From contig CM062218.1 of the NCBI GenBank assembly GCA_031216445.1, positions 11,176,501-11,240,500 on the forward strand: a DNA stretch of 64,000 nucleotides. The letters are read 5' to 3'. Made by a program: the position numbers and the translations under genes. This document shows positions 27,601-41,510 of this stretch, piece by piece. Source of the stretch: Lateolabrax maculatus (lineage: Eukaryota; Chordata; Actinopteri; Acropomatiformes; Lateolabracidae). The stretch's first letter is position 1; each line of letters begins with the position of its first letter. The notes under the pieces are model-generated. The model saw only the letters and a program-made list of their open reading frames with translations. It searched no databases and was not told the DNA's origin.

Positions 27601-30600
27601 GAAGATCTGCGTTTTGAAGTTATTTTAGTGGCATTTAGCTTAAGCCTAGTGCCGCTTTTGTACATAAGAATTTTTAAGGGGACAATGGCTGACTTCCATC
27701 TGACCTAATATAGCATGTATATATTCAGAGATACAGCTAAGCTTGATCTATTGTCAAGATGTCTTTTCTCGCCACATCTGCCTATCAGGCCATCTCCCAT
27801 CTCATTGTTTCATTCAAAAAAGAGGGGGGTGGGGGGGGTGAAAAGCCAAGGTTATATTTAAATATGCCCACATGCCCTGCTATATCTTTAATCTCAAATG
27901 ACTATTAGACTTATTGTGACTGCTTGAAGCATATAGCTGTCACAGCTGAACTGTGACATGAGAGACACACACACACACTCACATATCTGAATAACATTCA
28001 TATTTATCTTGATGTCAGCGCAAACCAGTTGAGTGTTAAAAGCATAACTATACAGAAATACTCCAGCATAGACATTACTATCATGGTTAAGGCCTGTTCT
28101 GGTGGATGACTGTGTGTACTTTTCGTTTTGATATGTTGAGTAATAAGTGGACCTCTGCGTGCATAGTTGTCCTCTCAGCGGCCTTGGCTCATTGACTAAT
28201 GATGCCGTTTATTTGTTTTGTGTGCACATGCTCAGTGTTTATGAGACTTGGCTCTATACAGGGGCTGGTTGCATATGTGAAGGTCACAAGGTCACTTGGT
28301 CAGTTCACTGCAGTGCCATCCCTCTCCTAAATACACGGAGACAGAAAAGCAATAAACACATTGAGTAGTTGAGTGTTCAGTTAGAACTGTTTACACAAAC
28401 CACACAGTATCCATTTTAGGCTTTTACAAGAAAGGTTTTGCAAGCTCAAGTTGAATATACCATTATGCACTTTCAACCCTGGTAGTTGCTCCCTTCAGGC
28501 TAAAAAGTAACAACTGCAGAGGCCAACTGATTAATTTCCTTAATTTAATACACAGGCTTAAAGCCTTTTTAGTGTGTCACCCTAAAAGGTATACAGTTAA
28601 ATGCAGTACAAGAAAAGTTAGGTATCCATGCTAAAACATAGTAGCCTTGGAGCTTCGTCACTTTCATACACATAATTTAACGCTCATATTCACACATACA
28701 CATGGTGTCAGTTACTGTGTGATTATTGGACATACACACAATTTATTTTCCCTCATTTATATCTGCTGATGGATTTGATCTGAACAGACTGCCAGACAAG
28801 ACACACAGAAATAAATATAGGTAGATGAGTAGGCAGTGACATTGATTAAACGCATACACATTTTGTGAAGCTTAATCCCTGCATATAAACATTTATACAC
28901 TTTTCACTAGTATGTACGTAAACATAACCATTTTTGTTGCTCTGGTCTGGACAAAATGGACTCAAGCGCACACACACACACACACACATACACCACAACA
29001 GATACACACTTAAGCACACACTCACAGAGCCAGCTGCAGCGAGGTAGTCTTTTATCAGGACCATGTGGGCCATCTGGAGCCAATTAATACAGCCCCTAAG
29101 GTACAGACTCTGGATCAGTGCTCTTCTCCTCACACAATAACCTTTACCATGGGAGGGAACACCAAGTCTGACTCGAGCCCAGCCTCATGCCAGCATTTAT
29201 CAAAGCTCGGACACACTGTGGGCAGGCTGAAGACTCAGCTTGATTCAGACGTCCCGTATTTCTGCAAAAGACTGAGAAGTTGTAGATTTTGAATGTCTGA
29301 CATTGCTTGAGGATTACTTATACTGATATGGATGTATTTACTGAACTCCTGAAACATAAAATTCAAATTGTACAAATATATTTCTATTTAAAGATATATT
29401 ATTTGTTTTGTTCAAACTATATTATTTTAGTGTGCTTGTTGCATCTTGTGTCTCATGTCATGTGTGGAGTTTTGGAATGGATGCAATTAAGATTAAATAA
29501 GACAATTATTTTATTATTAATACTGTATTTTTGGCATCGCTGGTGACTGCTTGTATCTAAAGAACTTCACAGTATTAAGAGTGCAGAGTGCTTTTAAAGT
29601 CAGAGGCTGACACATTTGCGCAAATCAACACAGGGACAACTAGCTCATGTTCCACTCGCCAGCCTTATCCAAATATCAGGTTACAGTGGTACAGCAAAGG
29701 TCTGAAACCAAACCACACAGCGACTGCCACACATAACAGCCAAGGCTCCCCTGTGGATGATCCAAGCGTCGTCTACAAGAGACACAGTGTACAGTATGTG
29801 ACCTCAGGACCATAGACACACACATCATGAATTGCCATCTCAAATTAAGGTGCTTGGTCATTCAGGGTGTCATTCTATCTCCTAATTCATTAATTGACTC
29901 AGTTCTGATGCTGTATTTGGTGTTAAGATGAAAGACTAAAATATGGCTTTAAATGTCCATATAATCAACGAATTGGCTGCACATTAAATAGAAACCTGAG
30001 TGTCAGGCTTCGTGTCTAAATTAAGAATCCGAAAGACGCTTGGTGTCTGGTGTTTGTTACTTCTTTCAAGCTAGGTTTCACCCATTAGCACAAATGCCAA
30101 ATTCAAAATACAAATGTTTTCTCAAGCTTCAGCGATTAAAACCAAGTCATCCATAACATGCTGTTAAGTTCAAGTCTCAGTGGTGTTTGTATCTCTTTGT
30201 TTGTCCTCTCTGCTGTTCTGAATTATGTATTGCTTGTACATATTGGACTCCATTCATCAATATTTAATATACGTAAAGAATTAAAAGTTGCTGATATGCT
30301 GAGTCGGCTGCTTTTTCAATAAATCAAACATGCATGGGAGATCGCTTTTTCAACAATCATTCCGGCCTAATTGGCATTTAAAGTATCTTTCTTGTCATCA
30401 CTTATAAGTGTTTTATGCACAAATGAGTTGATATGTGGTTTAATAAATCAGCAGTTGTCAGCTCTATACACACAAACACTCATGTGCTTAGTCATCTAGT
30501 TTCTTGCACTCTACACCCTGCCAAAGTGCTCTGTCTGACAGTAAACTGGTTTAAGGAGCAGGTTGGGGTGGGATGTTTCTATTTGTGATACTCATCTCCT

Positions 30601-32479
30601 ACACTGAGGGTTATTGAGTTATTGAGTTTGAAGGAGAAGTTCTGTTTTTAGCTGACGTGCCTCCACTGGGAGAGGTCCGAGATGAGGGTCAGCTACTGAT
30701 CAACATCCCTGAGCTGTTAGGGAGTTTAGTCTTGCTCGGAGACACTTCAGCGGGGTGGATGTTTGCCGGCACCCTCGTTGCATAAGTCAAGATGACCACA
30801 TTGAGAAGTTTTGCCATCACAGCAGTTCCCATGGAAACGGCCATCGCTGGAAAGGTGTTGATAAGATGGAAACTGAAGAAGGCTAGATGTCACACTGATT
30901 GACAGGGTCCATATGTATGTGTGGGATCTATGTCACTGTCCACCGTGGTGGTCTGGGTTTGGCTAAGTAAAATACATTAAACTAGCTGTAGCTCATCTTT
31001 TTCACTGTTCCATTCCCTCTGCCCCTTCCTCACCAACACTTTCCCATTTTTCATCTTACTTCATTTTATGTGTAAGAGGGAAATCACAAATGGCCCTTTA
31101 TCCTCTCCCTTTCTTCTTCCTCCTTTTTGCCTTCTTTCCCGGGATTGCTTGCCAACAGGATTGTCAAATTTTCTCACTCAGTCTCTCTCAGAGATAATCA
31201 ATGCTCTAGCAGCTACGGTGGTACGTGTAATATTAGACATTAGAGCAACCCTTTGAAGGGTAGATGGCTGGGGGGTAGCAGGAAGGGATGGAGGGAGGAA
31301 GGGATGGATGAAAGGTGGATTAGAAAGGGATGAATGGGGACATCCTGCTGTAATCTCTTTGCTTTTTCTCCCTCTATTGGATTTCTGTTTCCTCTTTTCC
31401 CACCCTGCGTCTCTCCAGCCCTCTTCTCATTCTCCTTCAATCAGGGCAATCAGTCTAATTTTTTCTTACGCAAGCCTCACTTACCTGCCATGGCACCGTA
31501 CCAATGAGTATTCTATACTTCAACATGCTTGGGAACATAGTGTACCCTGGTTGACACACACACACACACACACACACACACCCACACACACACACACACA
31601 CACACACAGCCCTCCTCCGGGCAGACAGAGGGCTAAATCAGAGGCTCATGTTACCACTCAGCCCTTAGCGCTGTGGCAGCACTTACAAAAACAGTCATGT
31701 CATTGCAAATTGTTCCCATGCTGATTTCTCAATATATACCTGGACTCTGAAGTAAGTGTGTGTGTGTGTGTGTGTGTGTGGGAGAGATATACTCAAGCCT
31801 TTCTCATTCATGCTTCATTGTCTCCTCACTTGTTACAAGTAAAGGGATGTGGCTCAACACTGACATGTTTGCAAAACTTTGGGATCATTCCCTCATTTCA
31901 GAGGAAGTGTAACCACAATTGGTTTTTCATTGTTTTTCCTGACACCTTTAATTGTGATAATAACAGTAATTCTGTTTCGCCACCTGAACACTATTTCCAG
32001 CTGTCTGCCATCTTTAAAATAATTACTAGTTATTGAAGTTTCCGCAGTGTATGGTGATACGGTTTTATTTGTCCATTCCCCTGCCTGTAAATTCACTGCC
32101 AGAACATGCATTATAACATGATCAGTGAAGATCTCTTTTTATTAGCCGTGTCTTTTCTTGTAGCATACCAAAAGTGAAAGAAAATGACAACTGATAGTGC
32201 ATATAGAAATGCATATGAAGAGAATTTAGTTAAATTACTCGAGATGACCTGTGACATCAAGTGAATTTTTAGTGATTGTTTGAATGTCACATGTTAGTTA
32301 ATAGGTAACAGATAACAGAGGATTGTCCCAGGAAAACCTGAGGCTCCTCTAAAGAGGCTCTGGTTGACTGTCTAGACAGGATGTAGTAAGCACATTGCTT
32401 TATTAGCTCATCTGTCTCTGTCCCCATTCTTTTACACAGTTGCTTGTGCTTAATTTCTGTTGTCATACTGCCTGCTTTT

Positions 32480-32525
<46 letters not shown>

Positions 32526-35209
32526 AGTTATCCCCCGACCCACCCTCTTTTTAAACAATTAAATAGGATCCTATTCGTCTAAGGCTGGAGCAATAAAACT
32601 ATCCAGGGTTCAGCTTACCAAATAGGCTTTTTATGGAGAGCTCAGTATCTCCTCTGCTTAGAAAGTGTTCATAGCACAGCTAAGTCTGTGTTGCTCCCTC
32701 CTCTGCGATATTAAATTGCAGAAGATTTCATTTATAGGATGGTGGCACAGGTTTGCTTGCACATTTGAACTGTGCATGCTTAACACTGCAAGCTTTTCTG
32801 TCTTAAGTTACATTTTGAATATACAAGAATAGAGTGGGTGAAAGAAGCAGGACAAAGAGTATGAAAGAAAGGAGAAGGATGTTGGGTGAATAAGAAGGGT
32901 ATGAGAGGGAAAATACCATGGATGAACAATGAAGAGGGCTGGCTGGACAGTGAGAGAGTGAGTGAAAGGGAAAATGCTCTTAGAAACAAGTTTTATTGCT
33001 GTAAAACAGAGTTCAATACATGTATCCAACACAGTGGTTCCATGAGCAGTTCCACTGATAGAAATGTATGTAGTTAATATCAATTATGATAGGAAGTGCT
33101 ATCAATTATAGGCTGCACTGTGAAATAAAAAGAGGTGGAAACACTTGCAAGCACTGCTTTCCTCTGTTGTGTTTAGACAGTTGCTTTGGGTAACTGACTT
33201 TACAACAGACGGGCTGTGAAGTTGACTCTTGGCTTGGTCAAGCAGATCTAATTTTAATTCAATTAAAACTTGTACAAAAAAAAAACAGTTCTTTAGAAAA
33301 TGTCATAAAAATCCTTTAATACACTGACTACACAAAATTCAAACAAACTTGAATTCAGCTGGGTCAAATCCCAATGAAACTATGTTTGTAAACTGCAGTA
33401 TAACTTCCCTGCACTTTTTTTTTGTAATTTGACATTTTGAATTCCAATGTTGTGTTAAGTGTTTACTTATGTGCAAGACAGCCTAGATATGTGTATATGC
33501 CTGTTTATACAGCGTCGAAATGCCGACATGATATAGTTACCTAACTATGATTGCATTATCTGTGTGAATACTGTGCGTCTTGCCTTCTCTCTATTTCCTT
33601 CCCCTCTCCCTCACTTATCTTTTTCTCACACACTATATCTTAACCAGTCTCACAGTCACGCATACCTCCCTGCTTCCAGCTTCCCCCTGCACATCACCCA
33701 CCCTCCGGCCCTTTCTCCTCTCTCCATCACTTCATCTTACTTTCTGGCTTTCTGGCCTCATCCCTTTCCATATTTCTCTCTGTCAGTATGCCCTACAGTC
33801 TCCGTCCCTAGTGGTCACAACCGAAGCAGAGTTTTATTATGGTGTGCGTGCAGACTGAGAAGGTAAATGTTTCATGAGGACAGACTTGAAGTTGGGTAGG
33901 CAAGGGTGTATTTTGTGTCTTTGTGTGTGTATGTGGAGGTGTTTGCATTGTGTGTATTTGGGTACGAGTGTGTCGAGCCCCTCCAATTAGGCGACAACTA
34001 AAGGCCAGCCTTGTTGACACGATGCGGATGTGTGAAACAAAGAGGATTGTGCTTTACCTCTCACTTTTCACATCCTTTGCACCATCTAGCTGCTTATCAC
34101 ACTCTTGTTCTGTATCTGGGTTTTTCATTGGTTCATTTGCTGCATTTCCTCAGTTTGTGATCTTTTTTCTATGATCTTTTCCCCCCTCTGTATGCTCTGA
34201 CTGACTTTGTCATGTACATTCTTATTCTTTGTCCCTTCCTCTCTCTTTCATTAACTACCCTATACTACTATATCTGTACTACTAAACTGGTTGGCAACCA
34301 GAAAACTCAGCTTCTCACTGTAGTGGCTAGTCTTTGTCTTTTCTCTTCCTTTTCTTTGGTTGTTAGTTTTTTCGTTGGTGTGCTGCTTTCTTGCCCTGTC
34401 TCTTTTTTTTCCTCCTTATTTTGCTAGTAAATCACAGCCTTGTGTGAAGTGACACCTGTCCCCATTGTGTTGTGTTGCCTATTGAATAGTCATGTTCTTT
34501 GTTCTGTAATACCAGGGGAAAACAGTACCTCCTGTACGCACCTAGCTTTTAACTGAATGTTGAAATAAGCCAGCACTATAAAATGTTGTATTGAGTAAAA
34601 TTAGGGATTCAACTTTTCACCGCCACATTTGTTTAGAGACAACAAGTCTGTATTTTCTGTGTGCAGAGAAAAATGCCTTAAATGATGAATATGGTGGATG
34701 TTTTGTCAATTCTGAATCCAAGCCAATACGATTTGTCTAAATGCAGATAATTTATGTGTACTATTGATTTGCAGCTTATGAAATGCCAAGCTGATCAGTC
34801 ACAAGCTTTTTCTTTACTTAATGTTTGTAAACAAACTGGGCATGTGCATACAGTAGTTTGCTCAGTTTTCTTACACCTTGCGTCCAAATGCAGTGCTTTG
34901 GCATTGTGCGTGCAATCATCTCTCAATTTCTCACATATTGAGCTTACACCCATGTCACGGCAGGAAATTGACACGTTTTGACACTGCGCTGTTCTCTGAT
35001 TGAAGTGTAATCGGAGCTCTGCACCTTTCAGGGTGCCAAATGCATTGTGGGTGTTCTCCAGACATGATCCTATCTTCTCTTACTTCAATCCGGTCCGCGG
35101 CAAATTGACAAATAATACCAGGATATCACATTGCTTCTATCACTACTCCTCAACATTTCTAGTGTAGCTCGCTCGCTCGCTCTCTTTCTCTCACTCACAC
35201 ACACACACT

Positions 35210-35244
<35 letters not shown>

Positions 35245-38200
35245 CAGCACTAATCGATTTAGGCCACTTGCTGGTTCATGTGGCCCCTGACAGTCTAGGA
35301 CTTTTATGGTTTTTGTGAGTGCATGTGGCTCCATGTTAAATGTGTGTGAGAGTGGCGACACCCTGGTCTTCGTGCGTTGTGTATGAGAGAGGTGGTGTGA
35401 CAAGTCAGTCCATTGCTTTCTCTCAGACATCCCCTTCTTTAATATTCTCCTCCTTCCCTCGCCTCCGCTGACACACACTGTGAAATAAAGAGAGAAAAGA
35501 GCCAAGCAGAGAGAAAAATGAGAGAGACATCTCAAAGCTTTTGTCTGGAAAGTAAGAACAATGTAGATGGGGAATGGTGGAAAGTCAAAAAGAGCCAGAG
35601 GTAAAACAGAAAAAATAATTAGAGAAAGGAACATATAGAGATGAAGAACCTTAAGTTGTTCTCTGGCAGTGTGTGGTTGTTTTTTGCAAGCAGGTTCCTG
35701 TGCATTTGGTTATTATCAGCTGCCACTGCCACCACTGGTTCTGTCTTTAAGATGGCTAAATCATGTTTCACTCAGAATTAAATAGGAACTACTTCATGTC
35801 TGTATGTCTGTCACTGACTATGCACATGTAGATTTTTTTGTGTAATTTACACACATACACTCAAACACTCACTGAGAGACCATATCAGCCAGTGAGTGTG
35901 TGTGAGTGCCGGCACATCCGAGTGATCATGAAGAGCTCACAGCCATGCGGTGAACAAATGTGCATATATACACACACAGGCGATAATTTCCCTGTTTCGG
36001 CAATCCACAAAATTGTGATTTTAATCAGCCGCAGGCAACTTGTGTTCTGCTGAGATGTATAGGGATGAATGCCTCATACAACATACTGGGTATATAAAAT
36101 CTACAGTAACTACACTGGGCTAATAAAGTGCTCTGCGCTTGTGTTTGTGTGAGTGAGTTTTTCATGTTTTCTTCCTAATGTATGATTGTATTTGATTATG
36201 TGAAATTAAGGTGATTTATCTTACAAGTCCTGTTTATTTCCATGTGAACATGGGACATAAAATCTGATAAATGAATGTATTAACTTACCTATTATCTCTA
36301 GCAGTCATGGCAGCCTCCTTGTCGTGGTGGCCCACTGCTGTGTATTAGACACTGGTGTGCTCAACTGCAGTTAAATAATTCATATCAGCCACTTGCTCTG
36401 ACCTTCCCTTCTTCTTTTATCCCTTTCAGACCTCGGCTCCAAGCCCAGAGGAAGTTTGCCCAGTCGCAGCCCAACTCGCCCAGCACTACGCCCGTCAAAG
36501 TGGCCGACCCAGGCAGCCTGAACACCGGCCTGGCCACTGTGCCCTCCTCATCCCTCTCATCGCTCTCCTCGTCATCCTTGTCCTCTTCTATCCAGGACCT
36601 GTCCAGACGCAAGCCCAAGACGGAGGACTTCCTCACCTTCCTCTGCCTCAGAGGTAAGACACAGCAGAATGGAGCAGATGGAGACATAACTACATTCACA
36701 TCCACAAACACTTGTTCCTCAACATCCCTCCACATCTACCAGACAGCTACAGATATGTCTTGCTACTTTTATACAGGTCCAGGACACAGCTGTCTTTGGA
36801 TAGGCCTGCACTGTGTACGCTTCTAATAGCAAGCTTATGAACACACGCAGTAACTGCCAAATATCAGGATCAAGCATTTCCAAGACCTGTTGTACAGTAT
36901 ATGCAGCTCAGTGCTGATACTGTCAGACTGCGATGGATTGTCTCATATAAAGGTCTAAAGGGAAACCTGAACTGTGGTTAAACCGCTCTTTATTTTAGAC
37001 ACACATGCACATAAGATGCCACCCTAAGCAATTCAAGGCACATATAGTAACTTCCACCCACTCATACACACACAAAATCACACACACATACTACAAATAA
37101 CTGTGTACTTGCCGAAGGCTAAGATTATTCTGCATTTCATCAGCTTACACATCTTCCCCTCCTACCTTTTAACAACTATCTGTCTCTTTAACACCCTGCC
37201 CATCACCCTCTACCACAGCAGCTGTTTGTGCGTATAGTACTCACAGTCACACACCCTACACTACAAACACTACACAGGTTCATCGACACTATGTAGCACC
37301 TTCGATGTCAAATGAATTGTAAAAGCCACAGCAGAGCAATTAGCGTTAGAGTTTTGTTTGTGTGTGTGTGCGCGGGCACCTCACCCATGCCACACACAGC
37401 AGCATTATGTTTTATGGGAGTCTTTAACAGGAAAAACTATTAGGGTGAAGTGTGGGCACAAAAGACACTATGATACACACTTATATATCTTGCCCGTGTA
37501 TAGTAACTCAAATTAAGTAACACCCCCCTCAACACTCACAGTAACCAAACAAGTCCTGTTTTCCTTTCCTCTAGAGTAAATTAAGGATTCATGTTACTTA
37601 TGATTTATGCTCTGCTGACCAGCGTACAGAGAAGGCTAGTCCACTGTCAGGACACTGTAAAAAGCTTCTGTTCTGCTACAGCTCTAAAGTTCTGCTTACT
37701 TTATTTTCTTAGAAAGTTTCAAGACCAAGACCCAAGTTTCATGACCCAAAACCGTGAATCCTCTTTTCAATCAAATCTGTACTGTCATTTATAAATCTGA
37801 ACTTGCAGAAAAATCTGTACAAAGTTGAAATTTATGTCACGTCAACTGAAGTGACTGCAAAACTGCTCTTCAATCTGTAATAAACCTAAAGGTTACTATG
37901 GAGGAAATATAACAGTAAATTGTCTTTACTTCTATGCAACAGACATTATGTGTGATTTCTGAAATTCTATGTCTATCTAGAGAGAGAGATATATAGATAG
38001 ATTAAACTGGGCAGATTTTACATGGTAATATACACATGTCTGTTGTTAATCAGATCGATAACATTCTTTACTACATGCCCTGTGTGTAAGCAGACTTGCA
38101 CATAATATGTAAGGTAGTACTGAACTTTGTACATTTTGATAAATCGTAAGCTTTACCTTCCATTCATGCCTGTCTTAAATCCCTCTTTTTCTGATGAAAT

Positions 38201-38980
38201 ATGAAAAGAGACATTCAAAGCCTGAATAATAAAACGTTTTGGACCATTTTCTCAAACAACCTTGGCCGTGACTTCTCTTTGCTATCTTAATTTTATCCTT
38301 TGTTGAATATTCCACTCAACTTTTTCTTAAACACGTCCTCACAACCAGAATTAACTCATCTGGAAGACAAAACCCCTTGCTTCTGATGAATGTGCTGATA
38401 TAATTATTAACCTCTGCCCATCTTACAAAGTAGGCTAAAGACTCAGGAGAGGCAAATTTAGATTCAAGTCTATTGGGACGTGACGGCTATACGTCGCTAT
38501 TCTGACGAGAATACTCCCATTATGGAATGTCATTTTAACCTTACAGGGCTCAGTCAAGAAGGTATAATTGGAGGTTGCTAAAACCGACTGAAGCCTTTGG
38601 TTAAAGGGGCTTTGATTTGCATATATAGGCCGGGATGTTGCATAGGCTCATTCTAAGGTCTAACCCCACCCTTTCATGTGGAGTGGTAGACTAATGAGGT
38701 GTAGGTGGCTGGTCCTGACTCAGTTTTGCTGCTTTCCCCCTTTATAATTAAGGTTAGGAATGGTGCTTTGCAAGCTGATTTCTCGTCCGTGTATGTGCAA
38801 GGTCTGCTGCAATGTACCAGGCTAATTTTAGAGCTAGGCTGCTAAGCTAACGATCGAATGGTTTTCCACTGGGCTTTTTCCACTCTGCCGCTCCCTGCTT
38901 TACCGCTGTATTTATAGACCCAGTTTAGCTCTGTGTCTATATGTATGTATGTGTATGTATGTGTATGTATGTGTATGTAT

Positions 38981-39023
<43 letters not shown>

Positions 39024-39265
39024 TACTATCCATGCTGCGAGGATGACATTTTCTTGTGCGGGCTTCTTCTGCTCTGTTTTTCCCCCTTGGCCTCTCATAT
39101 GACCCATATGCAGGGACCCTTACCAAGAGAGGGACATGGGAGAATGTCAGCAGAGCCCTCGAGGTTGCGCGTCTGTGAGTGTGTGTGTTCAAGCGTGTGC
39201 ATGATAGCAAATCCACGCTCACCACTGATGGTGCCCGTCGTGCTTATCTCCTGTGTGCCCTGCCA

Positions 39266-39329
<64 letters not shown>

Positions 39330-40523
39330 GTGTGTGTCTGAGAATCTGCACACATGCAGCATCCAGGGTATATGACGAGACACGGCAACCCCGTCAGCCT
39401 GGTTAATCTTTTCAAAGGGACTCAAGTCTTTGATATCGTCTGAAACCCCCAAATCCCCTTTAAGATTCTGATACATGTCTCTCTGGTGATCTGACCACCA
39501 CACACATTAGGCTGCTTCATGTCTGCTACCAAAATGCCTCTTACAGGATCGGTAGTTATTTTATGGAAATCTCAAATCCATGATCTCCTTAATTCTCTTT
39601 CTTTTTCAATTTGATTTTGACTTATTTTTTGAAATTATAAAGGGGCATCTAGCAACATTTCTACAACAACTCCCAGAAATCAGTGGCGATTTCTGGGATT
39701 TGTTCCAGGTCAAACGTTCAGTGTGTTAACACAAACCCGTACACCCCCACACACCCACTGCAGTGTTTGCTTATCTTATCTGGTAAACATTACGCATCCA
39801 CCCCAAAGGCTTCTATCCGTCACTCACTCTGACAGCTACATAAAGGCAGTTAAAACATGAAGAATTTGAAGCGGTAAAGTGAGCAACAAAAAAAGAAACA
39901 AATGTTGTGAAAGCAGGACTCTTGTCTTTCTCTGTATTGTGAAATCACAACTGAGTTTTCATCATTCTGCATGTTACTCATGTGCTTTTGCATCCTACCA
40001 GAGTTTTGTAATTGACAACATCTTATTCTTTTGGGATTTTCTTTCCACAATAAGGAATTGGCTGGCTGCTGGTGGAAGTGGTGTTGCTACATCCAAGCAA
40101 AAGTTATTTTTAATTCCTCCAGGGGAGAGCAGGGGTGCCCATTTATTCTGATGCAACGTGGGAGTAACCAGACAGAAAAGTGGAAAAACAAGATTTCTGT
40201 CTATTGTATAGAAGGATGCACACCATACTGTATACGCTCACCACCCACACTGTCTAGGGCCTATATTCTGTATTTATCTCACTGCTCATCTCTTTCTCCT
40301 GCAAGCACACACACACATACTCTCGCACACAAGCTGAGTGCTCAGTCCTTGCCCGTGTTCTCAGAATGGTGTTTATGTGTGGTCCAGGCCTGTAGTTGGG
40401 CTGTTTATATCCATGGAGAAAGCCATTTGGGTGGTAGCCAGACAGTCTGCCTCTGGCTGACTCTGCCTCTGGTAACCTAGAGGATGTAGTGCTGCAGCTG
40501 ACAGGGTGGGGGCAGCACTGAGG

Positions 40524-40594
<71 letters not shown>

Positions 40595-41452
40595 TTGAAA
40601 CACTCAGTGTTGGCCTGCTCCAGGTTTTCATCCGAGGGATTTATTTCAAATTGAGATACTTACTATTTAAGTAAATGGCATGGGTGTTGCTCTCTGACAT
40701 TTACTTCACATTTTTAAGAAAGTATTCATCTTTAAAATATTCAACAATAAATATTAGGAATCATTTGTGCATTTTGACACTTACTTACTGAGGTTTGTTC
40801 TCATTGAGGTACAAACACATGCACACACTCCCACACACACAGTATACACATTGACATAGATGAGATAAGAATAGATTAGGGAGTAAATGAATAACTGTCT
40901 GCATACACACTCCTGGAAATGAGTCTCTTGCATAAGACTCATTTCCAGGATTGTGATTATTATATATATATTTTTTTTGTGATTTTGTGTGTCTGTGTAC
41001 CAGTATACCCGTGTATATGTGCACCACTGCTGTGTTTACTTCTTTGCCCTCTGGGCCTTCTTCCATGCCTGCCAGCCCCAGTGTGGTGCCTCTCTCTCAG
41101 GTTCAGCGAAGCCAGTTTCTCTGCTCTGCTTACATAACCTCTCAGCCCTGACCTAGTGAACCAAAGACCTCAGATTCCTAGTACGTGATTACACATGAGA
41201 TAAATGTGGACTTTTCACATCTGGTTTTAAAGGAAAGACTGCCAATCCTGGGAATTGTGCTTGGGACCTCTATATTTGTATCTGGATTGTTAGATATGAT
41301 TTTGTTTGATGGTATTTTTATTGTCTGAGAATCTCGTTTAACTAGAAGCACATTTTTACTCCTGGGAATAGGATTTCAAGTCCGACAGCTACTAATGTGT
41401 CTCTCAAGTGCATTTCTGCTGTGACAACTGAATTTCCCTCTGCGATAAGGTA

Positions 41453-41510
<58 letters not shown>

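Larger units (their letters stand above)
21804..36429 (+). other. jarid2 intron B-C (14626 nt)
   Basis: The largest complete intron here; begins gtgaga and ends tttcag. It contains GT, CA and CT tracts, a CTG-rich patch (22017-22053), an octamer-containing AT-rich unique stretch (22430-22700), a unique stretch at 30280-30420, a block with a perfect RFX X-box (30600-30910) and pyrimidine-rich runs near 33560-33800 and 34040-34430. No exon was recognised. Confidence 0.85.
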
